Numbered from the stretch's first letter, positions 34,610 to 46,640 are shown. The stretch is DNA of 64,000 nucleotides from Tetradesmus obliquus (GCA_030272155.1 CP126198.1:744001-808000), one strand, 5' to 3'. Notes: generated by a model not told the origin, from the letters alone. Numbers and translations: made by a program.

Positions 34610-35585
34610 GCAGCTGCAACAGCAACAGCAGCAGCAGGCGCAGCAGGGCATCGAGCTGCTGCTGTATGACGACCCACACAGCGAATACACAGCCAAGGTG
34701 CGCTTGGTGGTGAAGTTGCCATCAGACGTAATATGACAGAATTAGGCATGGTAAATGCACAACCGTTCACCAGACATTCACACAGTCGACATGCAACTGG
34801 TGTAAATCGCTGCTGTGCCGGGATGACGCCACATGCGCCTAAGCTGCAATGCTGCTGTACTGCTGCTGTACTGCTGCATGCCAAATGGGCAGGTGAAGAT
34901 TGCCTTGTACCACAAGGGCTTAGTGTTCAAGAAGCTGCTCGCAAAACCCTGCAGTGGTGGTGGCTGCTTAGACCCTATGTTTCTTGCAAGAGCACCATTG
35001 GGCAAGATCCCTGCCCTGGTGGTGCGCGACACAACAGCGGCAGCGGCAGCGGCAGCAGCAGCAGCAGCAGCTGGTGAAGGCCGGTCCGCAGGCCCCCCTG
35101 CAGAGCCTGAAGAGGTGAGCTGTGGAACCTTGGTTTGGTTGCTGTCCTGTGCTGTGTGCTGCACGGCAAAGAGTTCGCTTCATACAAGCTGAAGTGGCAG
35201 AGTATGCAGCAGCCCCAGAGCAGCGTATGAAGGCCCAGGCAAACCACTTCCATGTCTTCGCTGTGCTATAATATGCCACATCATTATGCGTGTGGTGTGC
35301 TGCTTCAGCTGCTGTGTAGCTCGCTGCATCTGCATTATCTGCAGACATGAAGATGCTGGGCCTCTTGCGCTTGCGCCTTGCATACCGCCGCACCAACTGC
35401 TGCTTCTGCTCTCTGCTGCTGCTGTTGCTGTCGCCGCTGCTTGCTCTGGTTGTTGGCCTGGCCGCACAACGTGCTGTACGCGTTCGAAGTGGTCAGCGAG
35501 TAGCTGCAGGAGCGGTTCCGCTGCTGCCAGCAGCTGGGCCCTTGCGCCTACGCCGTGCTCAATTGTTTCACAAATCGCTGCACCA

Positions 35586-35629
<44 letters not shown>

Positions 35630-37162
35630 ACTCAGCTGTTGGTGTGGCTGCAGTTTGTGCTGTATGAGTCTGAGGTTATCAACGAGTGGCTGGAGGAGCA
35701 ATTCCCGCTGCTGCCGCCGCTGCTGCCAGCACACCCGCTACAGCGCAGCCAGGTGAGGCAAGGCAGCGCTGACACCATGCACGCGAAGTAGCACGGTGAT
35801 TTCTGAAGCTCCCATACAGCTGTGATGCGTCCCGCAGCTAGCCACGCCAGCTCCACAGATGCTAGCCATGCGCTTGGCACTGCAGTATCCTGCTGGCACG
35901 CTCAGCTCCCATGCGTCAGGCACGTCCTTTCAAGTATCCCCACTAGTGCTAGCCATGCGCTGTGCCTTACACTGCAGCATCCTGCTGGCACGCTAACATT
36001 TCTTGCCTGCCAAACCCTGCCAAACCCTACTTGCCAAAAACATGCCCCTGCAGGCTCGCCTCATCTCACGCTTCCATGACCTGTACTTAGAGCCAGCGCT
36101 GCTGGCACGCTAACACCAGCTCCCTGCCTGCCAAACCCTGCTTGCCAAACAACATGCCCCTGCAGGCACGCCTTATCTCACGCTTCCATGACTTGTACTT
36201 AGAGCCAGCCCTGCTGGCACGCTAACACTAACTCCCTGCCTGCCAAACCCTGCTTGCCAAACAACATGCCCCTGCAGCACGCCTCATTTCACGCTTCCAC
36301 GACCTGTACTTGGAGCCAGCCCTGCTGGCACCAACACCAACTCCCTGCCTGCCAAACCCTGTTTGCCAAATAACATGCCCCTGCAGCACGCCTCATCTCA
36401 CGCTTCCATGACCTGTACATTGGGCCAGCCCTGCCGGCACGCTAACACTAACTCCCTGCCTGCCAAACCCTGCTTGCCAAACAACACACCCCTGCAGGCG
36501 CGCCTTATTTCACGCTTCCATGACCTATACTTAGAGCCAGCCCTGCTGGCACGCTAACACTAACTCCCTGCCTGCCAAACCCTGCTTGCCAAAAATACAC
36601 CCTTGCAGGCTCGCCTCATCTCACGCTTCCATGACCTATACTTAGAGCCAGCCCTGCTGGCACGCTAACACTAGCTCCCTGCCTGCTAAACCCTGCTTGT
36701 CTTGATTCTTCCTTGCAGGCTCGCCTGATCTCACGCTTCCATGATCTGTACTTAGAGCCAGCCCTGCGCAAGCTGTACCATCACGTGGCACCAGCAGCAC
36801 GCGATGCAGCAGCAGTAGCAGCTGCAGCAAGAGAGTTCACTGCCAGGCTGGCGCATCTAGAACACATCCTGCAGCCACAACCTCTTGGCAGCAGGAGCAG
36901 CAGCAGCAGTGGTGAGGCGAGAGAAGGCAGCAGTGTCAGCGGGAGGTATGCAGTTGGAGAGTCCCTGACGCTTGCTGACTGCGGCTACCCTGCCCTGCTG
37001 CTGTATGCTGAGCTGATCCTTACAGTACTAGGCTTGGGGCAGTTAGCTTATGCAGCGCTTCCGCGCATTGCGCAGTGGAGGCAGGTGCTGTGGCGGGACC
37101 CCAGTGTTGCTGCAGTACTCAGACAGTTGCAGCCAGCAGCGCAGAAGTGGGTGGATTCCTAA
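34575..37162 (+). CDS. glutathione S-transferase
   Basis: Exons 34575-34697, 34893-35114, 35654-35752 and 36719-37162 join in phase to 295 aa with a TAA stop. After a Gln-run N-terminus comes a thioredoxin-like GST N-domain: ELLLYDDPHSEYTAKV, IALYHKGL, then the cis-Pro motif GKIPALVV and YESEVINEWLEEQFP, which positions glutathione. The all-helical C-domain has ARLISRFHDLYLEPAL and the typical LTLADCGYPALLLYAEL. GSTs conjugate glutathione to electrophiles or act as thiol isomerases; the class is not clear. The N-terminal poly-Gln and a poly-Ala insert (residues about 90-105) come from triplet runs. An upstream in-frame ATG at 34485 is possible, but an acceptor-like site lies between the two. 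Confidence 0.85.
35465..35545 (+). repeat. diverged upstream copy of GST exon 3
   Basis: It resembles exon 35654-35752 over about 75 bp (VLYAFEVVSE, then a stop, then LQERF.LLP). An in-frame TAG shows it is dead. Confidence 0.72.
36054..36718 (+). repeat. array of six truncated copies of the GST exon 4 start
   Basis: Units begin at 36054, 36166, 36278, 36387, 36498 and 36609, with the real exon at 36719, offsets 109-112 bp. Each carries the intron end CCCTGCAG, then about 50 bp encoding ARLISRFHDLYLEPAL, then switches to intron sequence CTGGCACGCTAACA, which gives an in-frame stop (LAR*) in several units. The unit joints show the shared bases CCTGC present on both sides. Two units lack one G after the acceptor. 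Confidence 0.95.
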
Positions 37163-37254
37163 GCTAGAGGTGGCGCAATGACAGCAGTTGCGAGGCAGCA
37201 CAGCATGGCAACGGCTTCTGATGTTTCTGTCGGCATGCATGCAGCCTGATGCAT

Positions 37255-37410
37255 GCTGAGCTGGTAATTCCAGTTCTGGGATTGGGGCAGTTAGATTAGG
37301 CAGGGCGGCCGCGCATTGCGCAGTGGAGGCAGGTGCTGTGATGGGATGCCAGTGTTGCAGCTGTGCTCAACGAGCTGCAGCCAGCAGCACAGGAGTGGGT
37401 GGAGCGAAGC
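37255..37410 (+). repeat. downstream copy of the GST 3' end
   Basis: It repeats the segment 37005-37160 (LGLGQL, PRIAQWRQVL, LQPAAQ.WV) past the stop codon with about 15 percent differences and new stops. It is a decayed terminal duplication. Confidence 0.85.
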
Positions 37411-38123
37411 TTGCGCAGGTACAGCAGTAGCATGGCAGCGCGTTATAGCTAGTGGTTTCATTCAAGCAGTGAATAAAGTTCTATTGGGCGCTTGCCAGAG
37501 TCGGGACTGACATGGTCACTGTGGTACCAGTATGTACCATATGCAGTGCCAGGTCAAGTTGATGTGCTGGCATGTGATCGGCTGCTATGCTGGCCTTCGT
37601 ACTTTGCTTGCACCGCTGATGCTCAGGTTGAGGACCCGATGCTTCAGTCCTTTGCTTGAGGATCTTGAGCGGTACAGTGGTCGACTGATCCTGGTGCCGC
37701 TAAGAATGAGTATTACAACCCTAGGCCTGAGACACGGGTGACAGGACTGCGAGATCTGTTTGACACTAGGTGTGAACTTTCGTAAATCTTGACCAGCTCG
37801 GCTCAAGCTGTGTGCACGAAAGTGTTGTCAGCACGGAAGCTTCTCAAGCAAGTTTGCTTTCAAGTGCGACGCGTACAGACGTGTCAGTGTGTGCTGTGGT
37901 ACCAGTAGTGCTGCCGTTCGCCGGTTACACGCAGCGAGACAGGCTTACTCAAAGAACCTTTGAACAATATGCTGTGTTTGAGCAGACCTCGAGCGTGTGC
38001 AGGGCTGCAGCGATGCGGAGGGACAGTTCCTGCTCGCACTTTCCGGAGCAGGGTCGTGGCTCGCTCAGCAAACTCTGGGAACGGAGGTGCCCCGCCAAAA
38101 CACGACGCTTCGAGTACGTGTGA
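37411..38123. other. intergenic
   Basis: No conserved gene was recognised. It is probably the GST 3' flank and the promoter of the patatin-like gene. One open frame at 37812-38123 has no recognisable motif and ends where the proposed patatin start begins. Confidence 0.4.
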
Positions 38124-40451
38124 ATGTCAGTGCTGAGAGGTACAAACTTCCGACGCCTTGAGCAAGGTGATCTCAGGGGAATCTCCTTTTCGCAGAGTAC
38201 TACAGCTACATTCAAGGCGAGTTGAAAGAAGCTCGCGACCTCAAGGAGAACCTGGTGATCTCAGACGTCGTCAGCAACAATGGCGAGCTGCAGTGGGTTG
38301 ACCTGGTGCTGGCAGGTGAGTGCCCAGCTGCTGCTGTTGCTAGTCACCAGCGCACGTGACTACTGCTGGCACTGGTAGTGGTACTTTGAGTCAAGTTGAC
38401 GGCACCAGCGCTGGCCATACCCCAGCTCAACAGCACTAGCTGCCAGCCAGCCAGACCGTTGACAATGTTTTGCTCTCTCATTGGGCAGCTCTGCTCAGTG
38501 AACACCTGTTGGCCGGCTGGCTGGCTGAGCTGTACAACACACATGTGCTGTTCTGCAAATTTGTTCTGCATGCCATATGCCTTGAACAGCTTCTGTACAG
38601 AAGCTAGTGACAGCACCACCTCCAAAGTGCAGGTGTCCTGCATGCCATACGCCTTGAACAGCTTCAAGAAGTTCTGTACTTGAGCAGCTTCTGCAGAAGC
38701 TAGTGACAGCACCACCTCCAAAGTGCAGGTGTCCTGCATGCCATACGCCTCGAACAGTACGGGTTCCCTGGCAAGACACACACTGCAGTGCAACATGTTG
38801 CAGCTGCTGCTGCATCTGCGTCCCATTCACTGGTGTCGCTGACGCTGAGCGGCAGGCCCTGCTCTGTGGCAGGCAGGTGCCAAATGGAGATTCCAGGTGC
38901 TGGTGACTGTCTTGATACTGCAGCAGCTGCTTCCTGCAGCATGTATCACTCAATTCTTTGCTTCACCCTCATCTAGTACTGGCTACTCATCTGCGCAGGA
39001 GGTGGGCTGCTTGGCATTGCACATGTTGGTTTTGTGTGCGTGCTGGAGGAGGCAGGTGTGCGCTTCAGGGGCATTGGAGGCACCAGCGCTGGCGCAATCA
39101 ACGCCATCATAGTGGCAGCAACAAGGGCTGACCCCACACAAGAGAGCTGGAGGGAAACACTTGAGGCGAGTGCTCACTGGCCCATAACACTGCAGCAGCG
39201 TTTTCAGCCCCTGACGCAGCTGCACATGCCAGCTTAGCTGCTGTGCAGCAGCAACAACAGCCCCTGCTGTTGCAAGGCATGCAAGATATGCACAGCATGA
39301 CATTCCTCTTGCCCGCAGGAGAATGCCTGCAGGCAAGAGGAATGTCATGCTGTGCATACCTTGCATGCCTGACAACAGCAGCAGCTGTTAATGCTGCTGC
39401 ACTGCAGCTAAGCTGGCACTTGCTCTTGGTGCTGCCATAGTTCAGCAGACCTGCAAATCTAGTATTACACCATGGTAAACTGTCAAGTGCTTAGTTGTGA
39501 CTGTGCTGTAACAATGGATTGTGCTGGTTTGCCCTGCGGTCATGCATCATGCATCATGCTGCCCTGCCGCAGATCCTCTCAGCGGCTGAATTTGAGGAAT
39601 TTCAAGATGGCGAGGGTGTGGAGGTGGGTGGGATATTGGTTTGACTTTACATTACATTACATTACATTACATTACATTACATTACATTACATGACATTAC
39701 ATTACAGTTAAAATACTCAAGCAGCCTTCTGCGCGTGCACAGGTGCTGTGATAAATCTGCCTGTCCCTTCATTGATTGAGCTAGTACTGGCTGGTGTGAC
39801 TCCGCTACACCTTGCTGTATTGTGCTCTGCACAGCGAGCATATGCATGCACATGTCAAGGCAGTACTGTACATGCAGCCTTTGTGCTTACATTTCTTTGG
39901 ATCACTCCGTAGGATTTCATATCATCTTGTCAGCAGCGCTGCAGTACGCGACAGCTGGTGCAACTGAGCTGAGACCAGCAGCAGGGTTCACAACTAGGCT
40001 CGCACCACAGGCTGCAACCTTGGGTCAATGGGAGAGTCTCTTGCCAAAATGAAAGGCAGCGACAACAATATTCCCTGGTGCATCTGCATTTTGCAGAACT
40101 GCAACGCCCTGCTGAAGCTGGCGCTGGGAGCTAGCGGGGATGCAAAGCCCAGCAAGCTCGGCATGGTGAGCCAATACACAGTTGGCAGCGGCGCTGTTGC
40201 TAATGCTTAATTGGTAATATGACAATGAAACAGGGCGGCCCTGTGTTACTGCAAGCAGCATGCATGCACATATGGGGGACAAGTACAACCGCAGGTTGTT
40301 GGACGGACGTGCAAGGCCCAGCAAGCTCATGCATGCGTGGTGAGCCACACAGGGCAGCCCTGTGCAGCAGCAGCATGCCAGACAAACAGAAGTGCAGTTT
40401 TCTAGCATCTAGTACATGCCACAACCACACCTGGTTAGCCGACGCCGCTGC

Positions 40452-40499
<48 letters not shown>

Positions 40500-43400
40500 G
40501 CGTCCTGGTGGCTTTACAGTGAGCATGTGTATACAACTGTGTTGCCTGCAAAGCCACAGCTTGCTTGATACAAACTGAATGTTCAATCTTTTCACCTTCC
40601 CACAGCTGATATATGCACAGTAGCCAATCAATCACATGTGTGTGACACACGCTGGACTTGCTGCACCTGCAGGCCTGGGCTGTTGCCAAAACCCTTCCGG
40701 AGCTGCCGCACATCTGGAAAAACCGCGGCCTGCACCCTGGCGACAAGTTTGAAGCCTGGGTGAAGGAGCAGCTGACGGACAAAGGCATCACAGATGTGGC
40801 TGGCCTGCATGCCAGAATGAGCTTGGATAAGTCTGGTTTGCAGATCAGGGAAGGTGTGCTGTGCAGTGCAGAGGAGCTCGCTGAGATCAGCAGGGCAACA
40901 CTGAAGCTGGTTGCCTCAGATGTCACCACGCAGACAAAGGTGGTGTTCCCGGACATGGCAGACTTGTACTATGCGGTGAGTCGTGCCAGTCGTGCAAGAG
41001 TGTGTCGTGTATGTCAACCCACTTGTACTTTGCGGTGCATCACGCCAGTCACAAATGCGCTCAGCTGCCATGGCAGCAACGGCCATGCAAGACACCTGTT
41101 ATGGAGTGGCAGCAATGGCATGGCGGGCAATGCACCCACCTGTATAGCCATGGTTTATTGACTGAAAGGCATGCCATCGGCTCAGCTGCTGCATTCTAGA
41201 CAACATCCGTGCCCTCACGGATGGCCACCAAACACACCTACACTTGCTACACTTGATTTAAAAAGATGAAAGCACATGTGTTAGCACATCATGCCTCACA
41301 CATGTCCCTGCAGAACCCTGGGCAGCAGCACCCCAGCGGCTTTGTGCGTGCCTCGATGAGTGTGCCACTCTTCTTCCAGCCCTACGAGATTGCTAACTTG
41401 AAAGATATCAGGGCCCTGCAGTCAGTGCAGGACGCTTGGGGCGAAACAGGCTACCCTGACAATGATGACACAGATGTCGCTGCAATCAAAGCAGCCAGGC
41501 TTGCTGCTATTCCTAACAAGGTAGGCTGTTCAACGAGTGTTGAACATTGTTGGCAGCAGGCAGCACCCTGCTTTGTTGCTTTCAATTGCATCTACTGTCC
41601 GATTATATCGTGTGTGTTGAAGTGATGTTGGTCGATTGTAAAGGTTCTGCAGTGAGCTGAAGCAACCGCTTGACAGAAGCGGCTGCCGCCGTCAACTCCC
41701 TAATGCATTGCGTATGCTGGGCACACTGCTGAAAGTTTTGTTTGGCCACCTCAAACTGTATGCAGGAACTCTGACACCTGCTGCAACACTGCTGTTATTT
41801 GTTGATGTCTTCAGGCCACCTTTGTGGATGGAGGCACCCTCAGCAACTTCCCCATTTCCCTGTTCGACAGGAAGGTAATGCACAGAACCATGGCAGGCTT
41901 GTCTGTCATGCAGCTAGGCACACAGCTGGATGCTCATGGTCTGCTTGGCAAAACTGTGGCTGCCTCGTTGCTGCTGTAACGTGTGCAAACATATTCATTG
42001 CTAACCAATGCAACCAACACCACACGCATGTGCCCACAGGGAGTGCCACTGCTGCTCGCTGTCAGCTGATTGGCTGCCCATTGTTGCCGTGGCATGCTGC
42101 AAAAAGTAACAACACACACATGTACATGCAGGGAGTGCCGCTGCTGCCCACAGTGGGCTGCCAGCTGAGTGCTGTGCGGGCACTCTGCTGCTGCATCTCA
42201 TTCAACTTGCACAATAATTGCAACGACACACGCGTGTACATGCAGGGAGTGCCGCTGCTGCCCACAGTGGGCTGCCAGCTGGGTGCTGTGCGGGCATTCT
42301 GCTGCTGCATTCAACTTGTACATAAACTGCTACGACACACGCATGTGCCTGCAGGGAGTGCCGCGGCTGCCCACAGTGGGCTGCCAGCTAGGTAAAGCGA
42401 GGGCGGAGCCGCAGACAGCAGCCGACCCCATCGAGCTGTACAAGGCCATGAACAACACCAGCCGCAACATCGGGGACTACGACTACGTCATTAAGAACCC
42501 TATGTACAAGCCCCTGGTGGCGGTAAGCGTTATAACAATGTTATTACATCAAAGTTAAATAGTACAGTTGAAACTAGTGGTTACCCGTGGCTTCGCCACT
42601 CGCATCTGGCACGGAAGACAGGCATGGAGGTGCATTGTGTTGTTCAGGTGTGCTGCTGCGGGACAAAGGTGGCCTGACATCTGTCCGAACCCTTTGGTGT
42701 GAGGCAGCTTTGGTAACTGCAGCTGCACGCATATAGCATAGTTACTTATGCCAGAGCGGCATCTATTGAGTATCTTAGGCACACTGCTCCAGTGCCAAGT
42801 GTGGTGCTCATACCCCAACGTCCTGGAACACCTCATGTTACACAACATCTTGCGTCTACACACCAGCTACAGTTGGTGTGTTACATAAGCAAAACGTGGC
42901 CAGCGGCTTGTTGCAGCATGTGACATTTGCAGCTACCGCAACCACTGCAGCTGCAGCATGATAGATTATAAATACATGCCAGAGCTCCAGGGCCGAGTTC
43001 CTCAAGCACACTGTTCCAGTGCCGAGTGTGAAGCTCAAACCCCGATGCCCTGGAACACCTCACGATACACAACATTCTTAGTGTACACACCAGCTGCAAT
43101 AGCCGCAGTAGCTGCACGGAAGCCCCCAACCACCAACACCTTGAGGGCACTCCAGATGCCAACCCGCGAGAAGGCAACATACAACTGACCATGCGAGAAC
43201 ACAGGGCGAGGCAGGTACACACCTGCTGCCTTGAGGGTCTGCCCCTGCGCCTTGTTGATTGATAACCTGCAGCGCATTCTGGTAGGCAGACTGCACAGGC
43301 TGCGGTGCAGAGAGCATGCTGGCAAGGAACTGTTGCTGCCGCTGCTGAACATTGGGTGGCAGCTGGCCCACTGGCTCTGTGGCAGCACCTGCAGGCAGGC

Positions 43401-45422
43401 AGGCAGGCAGGCAGGCAACATCATACATGAGCTGCTGGAAGACGTCAAGCTGAACATCAAACGTCCAGAAGCTGCTTTCATGAAAATTCCAACATTCCAG
43501 CATCGTCTGTTGTGCTGGCTGTGCTGCTGCTGTTGACGCACCTGGTGTCTGAGCTGCTGCTGGCTGAGCTGCATCTGTTGCAGGTGGACTGGCGAGTGGA
43601 GCTCCAATTGCAGCGGGTGAAACTCCCACTGCAATATCAACAATCGGCAGCAGGAATGGAAGCGTTTAGCGCAGCCCACCTTGCCTCACAGTGACGATCA
43701 CTGCTCGCTCTGCATAAGTTCGCGAACATTCTGAAGACATCAGTGCCCGCACAACATCCATACCGGCACCACTCACCTTCCTCGTGTCGATCATCGCGAT
43801 CTGCTTGCCTCGCAGCGTGCTGCTGCCGCTGCAGAGACGCCCTGCTGTTGGGTGTGGTGGTTGCTGCAGCCGTGGCAGTGATGGCCAGCAAGATCACGCT
43901 GATCACTGTCCACCACCTCATGTACAGCTTAGACGCATCCTTCAAACTCCACAGTCAATGACGCAGTGCTTGGTGGGTACAACCGCGACAGCAGTTCACT
44001 GCAGCATTAAGGAACAGCGCTGATCGCAAGTCGTTGCATCTCATAGGTGTGCGGTAAGAAAAACCTGATCTTGATACAACGCTGCACTGCTGTGTTCACG
44101 GAGTTCCGCAGACGCCCTGGGGTTCAACGGCCAGGTCCTAAGCCAGGCTTCTGACTGACTGACTGACCGACTGACTGACTGACGGACCGTATTTCTTTTT
44201 AGTAATGGATGCATGCACTGCTCAGCTCAAGACACGCTTTCATCCCCTCTTTTGACTGTAAGCTCTGCAAAGGGTTGCAGCACACGTTCGAGATCAAACT
44301 AGCTTGCAGGGTGTCCTTGCCCCGCTGATGCTGCAGCATGCTGAGCTGCGCGCCTTGCTGCTGATTGCAGCACATGTGTGTAGACAGGTTGCCAACACGC
44401 GCGGCTTTGGCTGGCTGGACTTTGACATGCATACTGCTGCTGGCGGCAACATATCTATAATTCGGCATTAATATTCAAACACACTTACTGCTGCTGGCTG
44501 TTGCGCACAGGTTGCTGACACACACGGCTTTGGCTGGCTGAAAATCTGACACTTGAAATCCGACGTGGCTTCTTGCTGCCACAGCGGCTGGCTGGAACAC
44601 TACGCACCGTGCGACTTGGCAGGTTGCCGACACGCGCGGCTTTGGCTTGGCTGTACTTTGACATGCATGCTGCTGCTGGCTGCAATGCATGTTCAAAAGC
44701 TGGCACACTTGTTGCCTGACATGCATCTTGCTGCTGGCTGCTACGCACGGTGCGAATTGGCAGGTGGCCGACACGCGCGGCTTTGGCTGGCTGGACTTCG
44801 ACATGCCAGAGCCGCAGAAGCTGGAGCACAATTGGTATCTGACATGCATCTTGCTGCTGGCTGCTACGCACAGGTTGCCGACACGTGTGGATTTGGCTGG
44901 CTGGACTTTGACATGCCTGTTGCGGCTGGCTGCAATAAATATTCATATTCAACATACTTGATGCCGAACCGCATGCTGCTGCTGGCTGTTGCGCACAGGT
45001 TGCTGACACGCGTGGCTTTGGCTGGCTGGACTTTGACATGCCAGAGCCGCAGAAGCTGGAGCTCTTCAAGCGGGGTGCTGCTGCTGGCGTCAAGCTGCTC
45101 AAAAGGCAAGTGTGCCCGACCCCACCATTTTGAAGAACCAGGCTTTGAGATGGCAGTCACTGCTCACCGACAGCAGCCATCAGCACATGCTTCAGTGCGC
45201 TGTTGTTTTAATACTACACATGCAGCATGGCCGCAACTTTGTTGATCTGCTGCATTGAGCTTGGTGACCGCCGCTGGCAAGCACCAAGCATGTGTTGCTG
45301 ACCCTGCCTGCTGACCCCACAGGTTCCAGAAGTCACACGCAGCAGATGGCACACCAAATGACAGCTGGACCAAGATCAAGAGGGCCCGCGCTGGGGTGGT
45401 GTCTGCACCTGCACAGCACTAG
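38124..45422 (+). CDS. patatin-like phospholipase
   Basis: Eleven phase-matched exons: 38124-38139, 38196-38315, 38999-39165, 39573-39623, 40097-40165, 40673-40975, 41314-41520, 41815-41874, 42355-42522, 44999-45105, 45323-45422, giving 455 aa and a TAG stop. The first 5-codon exon is the least certain. Patatin signatures: GGGLLGIAHVG (oxyanion hole), GGTSAGAI with nucleophile Ser75, SGFVRASMSVPLFFQP, and FVDGGTLSNFPI with catalytic Asp316. GLHPGDKFEAW and VFPDMADLYY also fit bacterial-type patatin-like proteins. These Ser-Asp dyad enzymes hydrolyse acyl lipids. Two introns appear to use GC donors (GAG|GCGAGT at 39166, AAAAG|GCAAGT at 45106). The introns carry exon-edge arrays and a Helitron remnant. 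Confidence 0.87.
39648..39712 (+). repeat. (ATTAC)n microsatellite
   Basis: About 12 units of ATTAC occur with one ATGAC variant near the right end, inside a patatin-gene intron. Confidence 0.95.
40307..40340 (+). repeat. donor-side copy of a patatin exon edge
   Basis: It repeats the end of exon 40097-40165 (AAGCCCAGCAAGCTC plus GTGAGCC). A similar short copy of the end of exon 40673-40975 (ACTTGTACT.TGCGGTG) is at 41021-41040. Confidence 0.75.
40447..40499. repeat. (GCT)n run
   Basis: An almost pure GCC/GCT run of about 17 units lies in a patatin intron. Confidence 0.95.
42040..42354 (+). repeat. three acceptor-side copies of patatin exon 9 start
   Basis: Copies begin at 42040, 42132 and 42246 before the real exon at 42355. 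Each is CAG followed by GVPLLPTVGCQL-coding sequence (the first is more diverged), then about 55 bp of intron. Offsets are 92, 114 and 109 bp. Confidence 0.93.
42574..42599 (-). other. Helitron 3' terminus: hairpin and CTAG end
   Basis: A five-base-pair stem GTGGC/GCCAC with a three-base loop is separated by nine bases from terminal CTAG and flanked by T. Helitrons end this way and insert between A and T. Confidence 0.72.
42574..43680 (-). mobile_element. Helitron remnant with helicase C-terminal fragment and 3' terminus
   Basis: On the minus strand, around 43279-43035, a reading frame encodes LSINKAQGQTL, LPRPVFSHGQLYVAFSRV and VYTKNVVYREVF, the C-terminal motifs of the Pif1-like helicase of Helitron Rep/Hel proteins. 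Further left the minus strand has a GTGGC-GAA-GCCAC hairpin (42599-42587), then 9 nt, then CTAG (42577-42574) followed by T. That is the standard Helitron 3' end: a hairpin about 10 nt before CTRR, inserted before T. Two tandem copies of the region after the helicase motif (42705-42870, 42960-43110) show decay. The 5' TC end and the Rep domain were not found. It lies antisense in the intron between patatin exons 9 and 10. Confidence 0.78.
44149..44187 (+). repeat. (TGAC)n microsatellite
   Basis: About nine units of CTGA/TGAC with two point changes, in the same intron as the Helitron remnant. Confidence 0.9.
44388..44998 (+). repeat. five acceptor-side copies of patatin exon 10 start
   Basis: Copies begin at 44388, 44511, 44623, 44764 and 44874 before the real exon at 44999. 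All encode about VAD(T)RGFGWLDFDMP after an acceptor AG. Offsets are 110-141 bp. The 44764 copy is longest and runs on to PEPQKLE before breaking off. Confidence 0.93.
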
Positions 45423-46514
45423 GCATCCCGGGTATGGCTGCACACCCTGATGCTGATGCCGTGGCACGGGTTAGAACGGCGATTTATGTTGCTGCTATGA
45501 TGTTTCAGCTCGGCTTCGTTGTTCGGCTGCGCTGCAGCTGCATGGGTGTATGCAATGGGATGGATGCGTGACTCAGTCTCGAAGGAGTTTGGGATGCATG
45601 TGTCACAGCAGGGCTCCACACTTCCCTGCGATGACCGTGCTTGTGGCTACTGAAGCCATTCTCTGTCAAATTGCGTCCTGTGTTACCTCATTGTTGTGCG
45701 ATCAAGATAGTAGTATAGTAGTAGTATGCATAGTATGTACACACCACTCCTCAGTGCCTACACGCATCACGATGTGGTGAATTGTCTGTCCTACTATTTT
45801 ACTTGCCAGGTTATCTTAACATGTGCAGTGGTGGTGGTGGGGTGCAGCAGGCTGTGTTCAGACCGCCGCGCACATGGTGATCGCCCGCATGGTTGTGTGA
45901 TTACATCAAGCTGGCTGGAGTTTAGCAGCTGCAGAGGTTTGCATGTGCTGGTCGATATTGATGGGTATTCCTGTGTGTAGTGATGTTGATGTGTGGGGCC
46001 TGACGGCGTGCATGTGCACAACTAAAAGCTTCATAATGGTGTTGTACAAATGTGCTTACATTTTTATCCTGGGCTAAACAGGGACGCTGTCATGCTGTTT
46101 GCTTCTGCCTTGAAAGCTGGCCAGTAAAGGCCACACCGTTTGGCAGACAACTGCTGTGCTGTGCTCTGTTTTTGTGCTTATACTGTGTTGCTCATGGCCT
46201 GGAGCTCAGCACGTTCTTGGCTAAATCCGTGTGGTTCTTACAAGGTGGTTAAAGTATGCAGCGACTCTGGGTTCCAGCTGTAAGAAGTGTTGGAGGTGCT
46301 TCTAGTGACCACGCGAAATTGAGCACTGTACTCAATACATGATATACCGGGCACACGGCCTCACTATAAAGTAATGTGTTTGCCAACTGGCACATGCGGG
46401 GGTGGGGGGTGGGGGTGGGGGGTGGGGGGTGTCTCTCCAAACTGTGACGCTCTGTAGAAGACGGGTGGTATTGATTGGAATGCATGCGAGCAATGCACGA
46501 ACATCAATGGTGTT
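45423..46514. other. convergent intergenic region
   Basis: It lies between the ends of the patatin-like (+) and RsgA-like (-) genes. No gene was recognised. A G-rich run of GGGGGTGGGG units at 46398-46430 could form a G-quadruplex. Confidence 0.45.
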
Positions 46515-46640
46515 CACTCCTGCTGCTTCTCGCTGCTGTCATCCCGCAGCCACTGCTTCTGCCGCGGCCGCCACCTGCTGGTGACGCGATGCTTCTGGTC
46601 TAGCCGCGTCTCGCAGCGCGCCACGCCGCCCATACCATAC
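46515..46640 (-). repeat. downstream copy of the RsgA-like gene 3' end
   Basis: It matches 46803-46905 (plus-strand blocks GCTGTCATCCC.CAGCC, CTGCTTCTGCCGC and GCTTCTGGTC.A) and lies past the TGA stop. It is another terminal-exon duplication. Confidence 0.82.

Noticed and set aside
36054-36718. CRISPR-like array of regularly spaced repeats
   Set aside because: The repeats are exon starts of the GST gene with acceptor sites, the spacers are similar to each other, and the DNA is eukaryotic nuclear.
37812-38123. Possible first exon of the patatin-like gene in the 104-codon frame
   Set aside because: Its donor candidates do not match the phase of the next exon. A short exon starting at 38124 does, though that too is tentative.
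43035-43279. Host Pif1 helicase gene on the minus strand
   Set aside because: Only the C-terminal motifs are present, upstream frames are broken, and a Helitron-type 3' end follows, so a mobile-element remnant fits better.
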